Positions 45,961-54,265 of a stretch of 64,000 nucleotides of DNA are shown one piece after another. Location: positions 62,001 to 126,000 of the forward strand of contig NZ_JARVKW010000007.1 in the NCBI RefSeq assembly GCF_029813775.1, written 5' to 3'. Source of the stretch: Streptomyces sp. DH24. Lineage in GTDB: Bacteria; Actinomycetota; Actinomycetes; Streptomycetales; Streptomycetaceae. Under the pieces are notes generated by a model. It searched no databases. It was not told the origin of the DNA and saw only the letters and a program-made list of their open reading frames with translations. How positions within the stretch are numbered: position 1 is the stretch's first letter; each line of letters starts with the position of its first letter. Made by a program: the position numbers and the translations under genes.

Positions 45961-47174
45961 GGAGTACCCCCGTCTCGCTGGGTCGGCTCTAAGGCCGCGG
46001 CGGCGGTGAGCCGGGCGGCCGCGTGGCGGATGAAGCGCTGGAGGTCGGCGCAGTACACGGACGGGTTCTGGAAGCCGTGCCCGGCGCGGTAGCGGTGCGC
46101 GTAGTGGCCGCCGCCGCAGACCCGCAGCAGGGGGCAGGCCCGGCACTGCGCGGCGAGGGCCGCGGCGCCCGTCTGCCGGGCGGCGACGCCCGGGTGCCGC
46201 AGCGCCTCGTCGAAGGTGTGCCGGAACACGTCCAGGCCGGTCCACGCCGCCCCGGGATAGGCCGACTTGAGGGAGTCGACCTGCTCGATCGACCCGTCGG
46301 TCTCCACGACGACCGCGTCGAACGGTGCAAGGCCCAGCGCCTCGGTGGACGCCGGAAGCCCCAGCAGCAGCGCCACGCACTCCTCGAAGAGCCGCACCCG
46401 CGTCTCCCGTCGCCCGGCCGCCCACCAGCGGTCGAAGACGGCGCACAGCCAGTCGCCGTGGCGGAGGTCCCCGAGGTGCGGCGGGGGCGCGGACCAGTTG
46501 CCGTGCGGGAGGAGGAGGTCCAGCGCGGGCGGCTCCAGGGCGAGCAGGGATTCGTATGTCTCGACCGGGTCCAGCGTCGGGTCGACGACGGTGAGGACGC
46601 CCGCGTACGACTCCGGGAAGCGCTCGGCGACCAGCAGGGCGCCGCGTGCCGCCGCGGGCCACGACGGCCGGCCCGCGTGGTCGACGCGCCGCCTGTTGTG
46701 CGCGGCCGTGCCGCCGTCGAGGCTGATGCCGACGCGGATGCCGGCCTCCGCCAGGACGGCGAGGCGTTCCTCGGTGAGGAGCGTGGCGTTGGTCTGGACG
46801 GTGGCGTGCACGGCGCAGCCGGCGGGGACGCGCTCGCGCACCCGGGTGGTGAAGTCGGCGAGGGTGTCCGCGCCGGCGAGGAGGGGTTCGCCGCCGTGCA
46901 GGACCACGGCGACGTCCGTCAGTTCGTGCGCGCGGGCGTGCTCGGCGATGCGGGTGGCGGTCCGGTCCAGGACGTCGGCGGGCGCGGCGGGCGGCCGGGT
47001 GCGCCAGGTGCTGTCGGGGCCGGCGTACAGGTAGCAGTAGGTGCAGGCGAGGTTGCAGCGGCCGTGCGCCTTGACGATGAACTGGCGGAAGGGGAGGGAC
47101 GTTTCGGGTCCGGGGGGCCGTGCGGGGTGGCCGAGGACCGCGGGGGCCGGATCGGTTGCCGCCTCTCCAGACAC
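45957..47174 (-). CDS. fxsB: FxsB: radical SAM/SPASM cyclophane-forming peptide maturase
   Basis: A 405-residue enzyme. Opening PFRQFIVKAHGRCNLACTYC with the [4Fe-4S] cysteines C40, C44 and C47 (CxxxCxxC), then VVLHGGEPLLAG, TVQTNATLL and GISLDGG of the radical SAM barrel, then a C-terminal SPASM-type iron-sulfur region (CRACPLLRVCGGGHYAHRY, then NPSVYCADL). FxsB enzymes join an aromatic ring to the beta carbon of the residue two places on in F-x-[S/N]. Start: GTG 47174 puts the family motif about 30 residues in; ATG 47252 is the alternative. Residue 395 is TTA (45992-45990). Overlaps the HExxH gene by 4 nt; fxsA lies 220 nt upstream. Confidence 0.93.
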   Translation of the reverse strand: MSGEAATDPAPAVLGHPARPPGPETSLPFRQFIVKAHGRCNLACTYCYLYAGPDSTWRTRPPAAPADVLDRTATRIAEHARAHELTDVAVVLHGGEPLLAGADTLADFTTRVRERVPAGCAVHATVQTNATLLTEERLAVLAEAGIRVGISLDGGTAAHNRRRVDHAGRPSWPAAARGALLVAERFPESYAGVLTVVDPTLDPVETYESLLALEPPALDLLLPHGNWSAPPPHLGDLRHGDWLCAVFDRWWAAGRRETRVRLFEECVALLLGLPASTEALGLAPFDAVVVETDGSIEQVDSLKSAYPGAAWTGLDVFRHTFDEALRHPGVAARQTGAAALAAQCRACPLLRVCGGGHYAHRYRAGHGFQNPSVYCADLQRFIRHAAARLTAAAALEPTQRDGGTP

Positions 47175-47394
47175 TCCAGCACCCCCATGCCGTACGGCCC
47201 GCGACGCCCGTGCCACGGGCACGAGGGCAGGCCACGCCGTACGGAGCCGCATTCCCGGCGGGACATGTGCCCGAAACCCGGCTCGATGGAAGTTGTCCGA
47301 TTCGACCGTCTTAGCGACCGGAAATGTCATTAACCGATCGACGGATGAAAGAAATTGACCGTACAGGGTGGGGGTGAGCGCTGACGCCTCGTCC
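47175..47394 (-). other. AT-richer leader between fxsA and fxsB
   Basis: 220 nt without a gene. The part at 47281-47375 is much more AT-rich than its surroundings (for example AATTTCTTTCATCC and GGTTAATGACATTTCC on the gene strand). No clear terminator or promoter, but it may separate abundant precursor from less abundant enzyme expression. Confidence 0.4.
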
Positions 47395-47589
47395 TCAGAA
47401 CGAGTTGTCGAACCCCCACAGCATCTCGCTCGGCTCCGCCGCCCGCGCGCGCAGTTCCCCCAGCACCTCCCGCAGCACCGGGTGGTCGATGCTGCCCAGC
47501 TCCGCCAGATCCAGCGTCAGCAGATCCGGCAGCGGCTCGTCCGAGCCGTCGAACGCCGGGTCCCGCGAGAACCCGTCCGCTGTGCCCAT
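47395..47589 (-). CDS. fxsA: FxsA: RiPP precursor peptide ending FDNSF
   Basis: A 64-residue peptide. The leader is acidic and helical (DLLTLDLAELGSIDHPVL, then REVLGELRARAAEPSEM), and the core is LWGFDNSF at the very C-terminus. FxSxx-COOH precursors end with Phe at -5 and Ser at -3; here -5 is Phe and -3 is Asn (F-D-N), a variant expected to give a Phe-Asn cyclophane. The Trp-Gly-Phe just before it is a second possible crosslink site. Start ATG 47589, with GAGAGGGG upstream (about 10 nt). It lies 14 nt after the SAV_2336-type gene and 220 nt before fxsB, all on the minus strand. An upstream in-frame start would only add an Ala/Gly-rich extension. Confidence 0.88.
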   Translation of the reverse strand: MGTADGFSRDPAFDGSDEPLPDLLTLDLAELGSIDHPVLREVLGELRARAAEPSEMLWGFDNSF

Positions 47590-47603
47590 GCCCCGTTCCC
47601 CTC

Positions 47604-50600
47604 TCACTCCAGTTCGGCCAGCCGCTGCGCCGTCTGCCGCGCCGTCGGTTCGCCCGTGCCCAGGCTGTCGTCCGGCAGCCGTGCCCACTCCGTGTGCGCC
47701 GCCCGGTAGGCCTCCCGCGCCGCGCGCGGCCGGGCCGCCGCCTCAAAGGACATACCCCGCCAGTGGTGCGCCTGCGCGGCCAGTTCGACCGACTCCTGGC
47801 GGCGGCGTTCCGTTTCGGCCTCCTCCTCCGCCTCCCTGGCCGACTCGGCGGCGGCCCGGAACGCGTCCACCGCCAGGTCCAGGCGGGTGGCGCGGCCCAG
47901 GTTCTGGTACGCCTCGAACTGGGCCTGCCCCAGCTCCAGCCGGCACCGCGCGGCCAGTAACGCGTCGTCCGCGTCCGCCGCGGCGAGGCCGAGGAGGTGC
48001 TCGGCCTCCCGCAGGTCGACCCGGTCGCCGCGGACCCGGTAGCGCAGCATCAGGGCCCGGCCGAGCAGCAGCAGCCGGTGGGCGACCTTGCGGCTGCCCG
48101 CCGGGGTCTCCATCCGGCAGTCGCGCAGCACCCTGATCGCCCGGGACAACTGCTCCTGGGACCGCGGCCCGCCCTCCAGCCCGGCGAGCCGCAGCAGCAC
48201 CTCACCCCACTCGGCGAGCACGTCGGCGTGCGCGGGCGCGTCCCGGGGCGTGCGCTGGGCGGCCTGCGCGAAGTCGGCGGCGGCACGGTGGAGTTCGGCC
48301 GGCTCGCCCGACTCGGCGTAGCGCGCCACGGCGATGCGCCCGGCGCGCACCAGCAGGGCGGCGCGCTGCCCCTGTTCCCGTACGAGCCCGAGCGCCTCGT
48401 CGGCCCGTGCCTGGGCGAGGTCCAGCGGGCCGCCGGACAGCAGCATCGCGTCGAGCAGGTCGGTCAGGAGGCGGACCCGGGCGCGTACGGACTCGGCGGT
48501 GTCGTCCTGTTCGGTGGTCTCCAGCGCGTTGTGCAGGGACCGCGCGCCCTGTTCCGCGTACAGCCGGGCCTGCACCGGGTCGGCGGTGACCTCGGACAGG
48601 CGCAGCAGGACGCGGCCGTGCGCGAGCGGGAGTTCGGGCGGGCGGCTGCGCCGGTCGGGCCAGGCGTCGGCGAACGCCTCCAGCATGCCGACGGCGCCCT
48701 GGAGCAGCGCGCTGTCGCCGCCCAGGCGCCACTGGGCCTCCAGGGCGCCGACCCGCTCCAGGGTGAGGCGCAGCGCCTCCTTCTCGTCGAGGCCGGGTGC
48801 CGCGCAGGCCACGGCGTACTCGCGGTCGGCGCGGCGCAGCAGGTCGAGCGCGCCGCGCCGGTCGCCGCGGCGTCTGCGGTCGGTGGCGGCGGCGTGCAGC
48901 ACGCGCGCGAGGACGGCGCGTTCCCTGAGGGCGTGCGGGTGGGCGGCGGCGCGTTCGGCGGCCTGTTCGGCCTCGTGCAGCAGGGCCGCGCCGCCCTGCA
49001 CCTCCCACAGCCGCAGCGTGCAGTGCGCGTACTCGGCCCACAGTTCCGGGTCGGTCCCGGCGGGCCGTTCGTGTTCGGTGGCCCCGCGCAGCAGCTGCAC
49101 GGCGTCGATCACGTCCTGCACCATGCCCTCGGCCTCGAACCGGGCGAGCAGGGCGCGGGCGCGGGTGACCGCCTGGTGGGCGGGCCGGTCCTCGGCGGGC
49201 CGGGAATCGGTCAGCAGGGCGAACTCCGGTACTTGTGCGGGCAGCGGCATGAACCGTTCGAGGACGCGCGCGGCGACCTCGGCGAACGGCTGCGGGACCG
49301 GCGTGGCCTCCGCGTTGCCGCCGTTCTCGCCGGCGTATCCGGCGCCGGGCGTGTGGGGGCGGCCGGGCCCGCCGTGGCCGAGCTGGGCCAGGGCGAGGGC
49401 CGGGAAGTTGGGGCCGCCCTTGCCGAAGCGCTGCTCGATGTACTCGGAGCAGTGCTTGAGCACCAGCATGGCCTCGTCGCGGCCGAGGCGGGACAACAGG
49501 GCGTCGCGCACGTCCGGTTCGATCTCGTACCACTGGGCGCCGTCTCCGCCGAGGTCGGCGCCGGCCCGTACGACCAGGCCGCTGACCAGGACCTCGGCGA
49601 GTTCGGAGGGACCGGAGTCGGGCAGCATCGTGCGCTGCACGAGCTGCATGACCGGCAGGCAGAGGGGGGCCGCCGCGAGGTAGACGGCGAGGCGGCCCGC
49701 GATCGGGGAGGCGGCGGAGCTGAACCTGCTGACCCGCTCGAACGGCGTCCGCGGCCGGTCGGGGCGGGCCGCGGCGGCGGGCGGCTGGTCGGCGCGCACC
49801 CAGCCCACGGCGCCGGGTACGGGTCCGGCGCCGGCCCCGGACAGCAGCCGCGCCCAGCAGCCGAGGGCGACGGGCTCGGGCGGCAGGACGGGCACGGGCA
49901 GGGCGCCGCGGCGGGCCTCGGCCGGGGTGCCGGCCGGGGTGCGCACGCGCAGGGCGGCGCCGCCCGGGGTCTCGCCGCGGGTGAGCTCGCCGAAGGTGAC
50001 GGGCAACCGGGTGCGGGCCCACATGCGCTGCGGCAGGGGCTGGATCATGGCGACCGGGCCCTGCCGGGACAGGTGGTGGAGGAGCCGGTGGGCGTGGCCG
50101 CTGTGCCACAGGGGCCCCGCGCAGTCACTGACCAGCACGACGATGCGGCGTCCGGTCGGGTCGCTGAGCCGGTCGGCCGAGTGCAGCGGCGCGGTCTGCG
50201 CGTCCGGGCTGCGGCTGACGGCCGCGGCGCCGTCGGGGCCCTGGTGCAGGTGGCTGATCTGGATGTCGGAGAAGGCGCCCAACTGCCCGAAGACCTGCTC
50301 CAGTTCGGCGAACAGCCGGTCCCAGACCCGCATCGAGGAGGAGGCGTCCATCACCAGCTGGAGGCGGGCGTCGCCGCGGGTGACGAAGCGGTGCACGGGC
50401 AGGATGAGTCCCCCGGCCTGGGCGCTGGTCTCCGCCGTCGCGACCTCGTCGAGCCGGGTGCGCCGGGGCGGAGCGGCGCTCTTGTAACCCTGCAACGGGC
50501 GTAACGCGCGCTGGAGTTCGAGCGGGGCGGGCAGCACGGGCGCGGCGGGTACGCCCACCGGCAGCGCGGCGGCCCGGCCCGTGCCGCGCACCCGGCCCGT

Positions 50601-50990
50601 CCCGTCGCGCGGCACCGGGTACAGGGCCACGCGCCGGTCGAGCGCGTCGTACGGCGGCTGCTCGGGCGCGGCCTCGGGCGGGCGGGCGCCGTCCGGCGGC
50701 GGGACCGCGGGCCGGGCGGGCGGCAGGCCGACGGGCGGCACGTTCCGTCCGCCCGGCCCCGGCACCCGGTCCGCCGGGGCGTCGGCCGGGCGGGTCCACC
50801 GGGCCAGCCAGAGCGCGTCGCACAGCTGCTCGGCGTCCGGGTCGAGCTCGATCTCCCGCAGCCGCACGATGAGTTCGGCGATGGGGTCGCCGCCGGGCAG
50901 GGCGGAGCGCCCGGCGTCCGGACCCTCGCCGGGACCGCCCGGACCGCCGCCCGGGTCCCCGGGACCGTGACGCGCCGCTGCGTCGGGCAT
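47604..50990 (-). CDS. SAV_2336-type vWA protein of the MoxR-vWA-VMAP system
   Basis: An 1128-residue protein. N-terminal SAV_2336-like part (PIAELIVRLREIELDPDAEQL, then a Pro-rich stretch), then a vWA domain with an intact MIDAS start, DASSS (Asp215, VMDASSSMRVW), then TGRRIVVLVSDCAGPLW, a helical middle with a winged-helix-like part, and a long C-terminal alpha-solenoid (about 640-1128) of TPR-like helices. With the MoxR ATPase after the gene order, it forms the vWA-MoxR core that recruits the VMAP-trypsin protein. Two TTA codons: residue 163 (50504-50502) and residue 1011 (47960-47958). Starts 7 nt past the MoxR stop; fxsA follows 14 nt after its end. Confidence 0.88.
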   Translation of the reverse strand: MPDAAARHGPGDPGGGPGGPGEGPDAGRSALPGGDPIAELIVRLREIELDPDAEQLCDALWLARWTRPADAPADRVPGPGGRNVPPVGLPPARPAVPPPDGARPPEAAPEQPPYDALDRRVALYPVPRDGTGRVRGTGRAAALPVGVPAAPVLPAPLELQRALRPLQGYKSAAPPRRTRLDEVATAETSAQAGGLILPVHRFVTRGDARLQLVMDASSSMRVWDRLFAELEQVFGQLGAFSDIQISHLHQGPDGAAAVSRSPDAQTAPLHSADRLSDPTGRRIVVLVSDCAGPLWHSGHAHRLLHHLSRQGPVAMIQPLPQRMWARTRLPVTFGELTRGETPGGAALRVRTPAGTPAEARRGALPVPVLPPEPVALGCWARLLSGAGAGPVPGAVGWVRADQPPAAAARPDRPRTPFERVSRFSSAASPIAGRLAVYLAAAPLCLPVMQLVQRTMLPDSGPSELAEVLVSGLVVRAGADLGGDGAQWYEIEPDVRDALLSRLGRDEAMLVLKHCSEYIEQRFGKGGPNFPALALAQLGHGGPGRPHTPGAGYAGENGGNAEATPVPQPFAEVAARVLERFMPLPAQVPEFALLTDSRPAEDRPAHQAVTRARALLARFEAEGMVQDVIDAVQLLRGATEHERPAGTDPELWAEYAHCTLRLWEVQGGAALLHEAEQAAERAAAHPHALRERAVLARVLHAAATDRRRRGDRRGALDLLRRADREYAVACAAPGLDEKEALRLTLERVGALEAQWRLGGDSALLQGAVGMLEAFADAWPDRRSRPPELPLAHGRVLLRLSEVTADPVQARLYAEQGARSLHNALETTEQDDTAESVRARVRLLTDLLDAMLLSGGPLDLAQARADEALGLVREQGQRAALLVRAGRIAVARYAESGEPAELHRAAADFAQAAQRTPRDAPAHADVLAEWGEVLLRLAGLEGGPRSQEQLSRAIRVLRDCRMETPAGSRKVAHRLLLLGRALMLRYRVRGDRVDLREAEHLLGLAAADADDALLAARCRLELGQAQFEAYQNLGRATRLDLAVDAFRAAAESAREAEEEAETERRRQESVELAAQAHHWRGMSFEAAARPRAAREAYRAAHTEWARLPDDSLGTGEPTARQTAQRLAELE

Positions 50991-50997
50991 CAGCGCG

Positions 50998-52020
50998 TCA
51001 CCTCGGGCGGTCGAGCCGCTGGATGAGCAGGTCGGCGAGCCGGTCGCGGCTGGGCGGCGCGGCGGCGTCGGTGAGGTAGATCGCGTTCAACAGCTGGTCG
51101 GTGGCGAGGAGTTCGCTGCGGGACCGTTCCAGGAAGCGGCCGATCAGGTCGTCGCCCGCGCGTGCCGCCTCGTCGCCGAGGTGGGCGCGGACGAAGGTGG
51201 CGAGCCGGTTGTGGTCGGGGCGGCCGAGCTCCAGGTGGATGCACCTGCGCATCAGGGGTGCGGGGAAGTCCCGCTCCCCGTTGCTGGTGAGGACGACGAA
51301 CGGGAAGGCGTTGCAGCGCACCCGGCCGTCGCGCACCGTGGCCTTGACGCCGTCGGCGGTGAGCACCTCGGCCTCGCCGTTCGGCAGCCGGTCGGCGATG
51401 CGCTCCAGCTCCGGAATCGCGAACTCGCCCTCCTCCAGCACGTTGAGGAGGTCGTTCGGCAGGTCGATGTCGCTCTTGTCCAGCTCGTCGATGAGCAGGA
51501 CGCGCGGGGTGTCCGAGGGCAGCAGCGCGGTGCCGAGTGGCCCGAGCCGGATGTAGCTGCCGATGCCCTCGACCGCGCCCGGCGCGCCGGCCGCCGCGTC
51601 CCCGGCGCTCTGGGCCGCGATCTGCACGTCCTGGAGCCGGGCGATGGCGTCGTAGTGGTAGAGGCCGTCCTGGAGCGTCGAGCGGCTGACGATGGACCAG
51701 CGCAGCACGTTGCCCAGGCCCAGTTCGTACGCCACCGAGTGGGCCAGGGTGCTCTTGCCCGCGCCGGGGCTGCCGGTGACGAGCAGCGGGCGGCGCAGGT
51801 ACAGCGCCGCGTTGATCATCTCCAGCTCCTCGGCGCCCGGCCGGTGCAGTTCGGCCAGGTGCCGGTGCGCGCCGAGCCTGCGGTCCTCGGAGCCGTCGCC
51901 CGTGCCCGCCGCGTCCCGGCTGGAGAAGTCCCGCCACGGGGGCGGGTCCGGAAGCCGCTCGATGCCGTCGTGCGGTTCGCCGGCGCCGCGGTAGATGAGC
52001 CACTCACTGGATTCGGTCAT
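50998..52020 (-). CDS. MoxR-type AAA+ ATPase
   Basis: A 340-residue AAA+ ATPase. The first ~60 residues are polar and disordered; then Walker A GSPGAGKST (83-91), a MoxR-type insert (VLRWSIVSRSTLQDGLYHYD), Walker B RVLLIDELDKSDIDLPNDLL, sensor 1 VVLTSNGERDFPAPLMRRC and a short C-terminal lid. MoxR ATPases act as chaperones or activators for vWA proteins, and the vWA gene follows 7 nt later. It is preceded by the trypsin-VMAP gene across 118 nt with no clear terminator, which may hold a weak promoter. Confidence 0.93.
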   Translation of the reverse strand: MTESSEWLIYRGAGEPHDGIERLPDPPPWRDFSSRDAAGTGDGSEDRRLGAHRHLAELHRPGAEELEMINAALYLRRPLLVTGSPGAGKSTLAHSVAYELGLGNVLRWSIVSRSTLQDGLYHYDAIARLQDVQIAAQSAGDAAAGAPGAVEGIGSYIRLGPLGTALLPSDTPRVLLIDELDKSDIDLPNDLLNVLEEGEFAIPELERIADRLPNGEAEVLTADGVKATVRDGRVRCNAFPFVVLTSNGERDFPAPLMRRCIHLELGRPDHNRLATFVRAHLGDEAARAGDDLIGRFLERSRSELLATDQLLNAIYLTDAAAPPSRDRLADLLIQRLDRPR

Positions 52021-52138
52021 GATCCGGTCCTCGTCGTCACTCGTCCGCTGAGCTTGGGGCGGCCGTCCGAACGTGCTTCACCGTATCGATCCTCGGGGTG
52101 CCTGATAAGAGGCGGGCGGGCAAGGTGGCAGCTTGGGG

Positions 52139-54265
52139 TCAAGGAGCCTCCAGCAGGTCACCGCCGGGCAGCGGCTGGTGCGGATCGTCGTAGAGCAGCG
52201 CTATGCCGTCGGCCCAGTAGGTCTCGGGCCGGCCCGAGCGCAGCCGCATCCGCAGGTGGTGCACGGCCACCGGGAGGCCGTGCACGCTCGCCGGGCTCGC
52301 GATCTCGTCCAGGGTGCCGCGGTGGAACTCCCCGCAGAGGGCGTGCGACTGGGCGCGGCGGCGGCGCCACAGGGCCACTCCGTAGCCGCCGCGCACGATC
52401 CGGGCGAGTGCCGCGGCGTCGTCCTCGTAGCGGTGGTCGCCGTAGCGGCACAGGACCGGCACGGTGCCGTGCGAGAGGCTGCGCAGTTGTTCCACGGTCG
52501 GCACGGGTTTGCGCAACCCGTCGTCGCAGTCGAGGACTTCGGCCTTCGCGCGGTGCGTGTGCAGCCAGCGCCAGCGGGCCCGGCGCTCCGCGTCGATGTC
52601 GTATGGGTCGCTGTCGAGGCCGCCGAACTCGTCGTCCTCGGGCAGCTGGTCCCGGTCGGAGCAGCGCAGCACCACCGGCCGCAGCGTGCCCAGCGGGCCC
52701 TCGTCCGGGCGGAGTTGCCAGGTGTCCGCCTCGATGCCGAGGAGCGGGTGGGGCAGGGCCACCTGGAGGACGGCGGGCCGGCCGGGTTCGTCGCAGCGCC
52801 GGAAGGCCTCGGCGAGGGGCGCCGCCATGAGCGCGGGCAGGCCGTCCAGCGGGGCCCGTTCGGCCTCGTGCAGGCGGATCACCTCGCCGTCGGCCGCGGC
52901 GACGGACACCGACCAGTCGCAGCGGTCCCGCTCCCAGCCCCGCTGCACCAGCTCGACCAGCACGGACGGCTGGGCGCCGCCGGGCACGGGCTCGCGCGGT
53001 TCCTCGCCCGGCGTGGCCGCCCCGTCCTGCCGGGGCCCGGTTCCGCCCGGGCGGGGGCGGCGGCGTTCGCGCTGGATCCCGTCCCACTGCTCGGCGAGCT
53101 TGTGGCGGTAGCGGGCGTCGAGGCGCTGCGCGGCCCGCCACACCCAGTCCCACAGGGCCTTTTCGGCCTCCGGCGTGCTGGGGGCGACGAACGGGCGCTC
53201 GGCGGACAGCGCGCCCATCGCGTAGTCGACCACGAGCCGGAGCGCGCCGTCGTCGCGGACGCTCTCGTACAGGGCGCCGAGGCCGTCGCGCCAGCCGCGC
53301 GGGGCGGGCAGCGGGACCGGCGCCTGGAAGTCGGGCAGGTCGTCGAGGATGTCGAGCAGTGCCCGGGTGCTGACCGGCGGCGGCAGGTCCGCAAGGCGGC
53401 CGAGCAGCTGGACGCGCTCGTCGGGGCTCAGGGTGCGGCCGGGCCGGGCGCCGAGCCGGCTCTGCACGTCCACCCAGGTGTGCCGGCGTGTGTCCGGCTG
53501 GCGCTGGCGGTTCCGGTGGTAGCGGTCGTGGGCGTGGAAGACCGCCTGGTACGGGTCGGTGTGCTCGGCGTCGACGGCCTCGGTGGGCACCGGCAGCGTC
53601 CGCAGCTGTTCGAGGCCGGTGGAGGTGCCGCCCCGCGCGTGGTCGGAGCGCGACTTGAGGACGCCGACGACCTCGCCGCGCACGGGGTCGATCACGGGGC
53701 CGCCGGAGACGCCGTACGGCAGGTCGTTCTCCCCGAGGCGCATCTGGACGTCCGCGGACCAGCCGCCGATGGTGCCCTGCACGGCGAGCGTGCCGTCCAG
53801 GACCTGGAGCCGGCCGGCCATGACGGTCCAGCCCGCGTACAGGACCTTGCCCTCGCCGTAGTACGCGGCCGGGCGCTCGGAAAGGTACACGCACTCGTGG
53901 TCCACCGGCTCGCGCAGCTGCACGAGCGCGAGGTCCGGGGCCGGCCAGTTGCCGGGCACCGGGACGGCGCCGTCCGGCAGCGTCGACACCACCCTGCCTG
54001 GCACGGCGGACGTGCCGCGGCCCGGGGCGGACTCGTAGACCACCGCGACCTCGCCCCCCTCCCCGCCGCAAGCCACGTGTGCGCAGGTCAGAACCCAGCT
54101 CGGGGCGACGAAGAAGCCGCTGCCGAGGAACGTCTCCGGTTCGTCGTGGGCATACCCGACCCCTGCCCGATGAATGCGCACGGTCGCCGCCATCACGAGT
54201 CCACGCAGCGCACGGCGGGCGGCATCCAGGGCGCTCGATGCGCCCGGGGCGTGCCCGTCGGTCAT
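52139..54265 (-). CDS. trypsin-like serine protease fused to a VMAP module
   Basis: A 708-residue protein. Trypsin domain about 25-230 with triad His63 (TCAHVA), Asp111 (PDLALVQL) and Ser187 (GVSGGPV); no signal peptide, so it is cytoplasmic. The middle helical region (about 260-420) is followed by the C-terminal VMAP part: GGYGVALWRRRR and a final IALLYDDPHQPLPGG, the end motif of VMAP-C (vWA-MoxR-associated proteins). The protease is expected to be held in check by the vWA-ATPase complex until triggered (inference from the published prediction of these systems). ATG 54265 overlaps the upstream gene by 4 nt. It is the effector of cassette A. Confidence 0.92.
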   Translation of the reverse strand: MTDGHAPGASSALDAARRALRGLVMAATVRIHRAGVGYAHDEPETFLGSGFFVAPSWVLTCAHVACGGEGGEVAVVYESAPGRGTSAVPGRVVSTLPDGAVPVPGNWPAPDLALVQLREPVDHECVYLSERPAAYYGEGKVLYAGWTVMAGRLQVLDGTLAVQGTIGGWSADVQMRLGENDLPYGVSGGPVIDPVRGEVVGVLKSRSDHARGGTSTGLEQLRTLPVPTEAVDAEHTDPYQAVFHAHDRYHRNRQRQPDTRRHTWVDVQSRLGARPGRTLSPDERVQLLGRLADLPPPVSTRALLDILDDLPDFQAPVPLPAPRGWRDGLGALYESVRDDGALRLVVDYAMGALSAERPFVAPSTPEAEKALWDWVWRAAQRLDARYRHKLAEQWDGIQRERRRPRPGGTGPRQDGAATPGEEPREPVPGGAQPSVLVELVQRGWERDRCDWSVSVAAADGEVIRLHEAERAPLDGLPALMAAPLAEAFRRCDEPGRPAVLQVALPHPLLGIEADTWQLRPDEGPLGTLRPVVLRCSDRDQLPEDDEFGGLDSDPYDIDAERRARWRWLHTHRAKAEVLDCDDGLRKPVPTVEQLRSLSHGTVPVLCRYGDHRYEDDAAALARIVRGGYGVALWRRRRAQSHALCGEFHRGTLDEIASPASVHGLPVAVHHLRMRLRSGRPETYWADGIALLYDDPHQPLPGGDLLEAP

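Noticed and set aside
44431..47235. A continuous 934-codon frame that would fuse the HExxH protein to a long N-terminal part across fxsB
   Set aside because: The added part is an Arg-rich shadow of the fxsB frame. FxsB motifs are in the other frame and the 4-nt overlap is a normal gene junction.
53000..54260. Signal peptide on the trypsin protein
   Set aside because: The N-terminus MTDGHAPGASSALDAARRAL is polar; no hydrophobic core is present.
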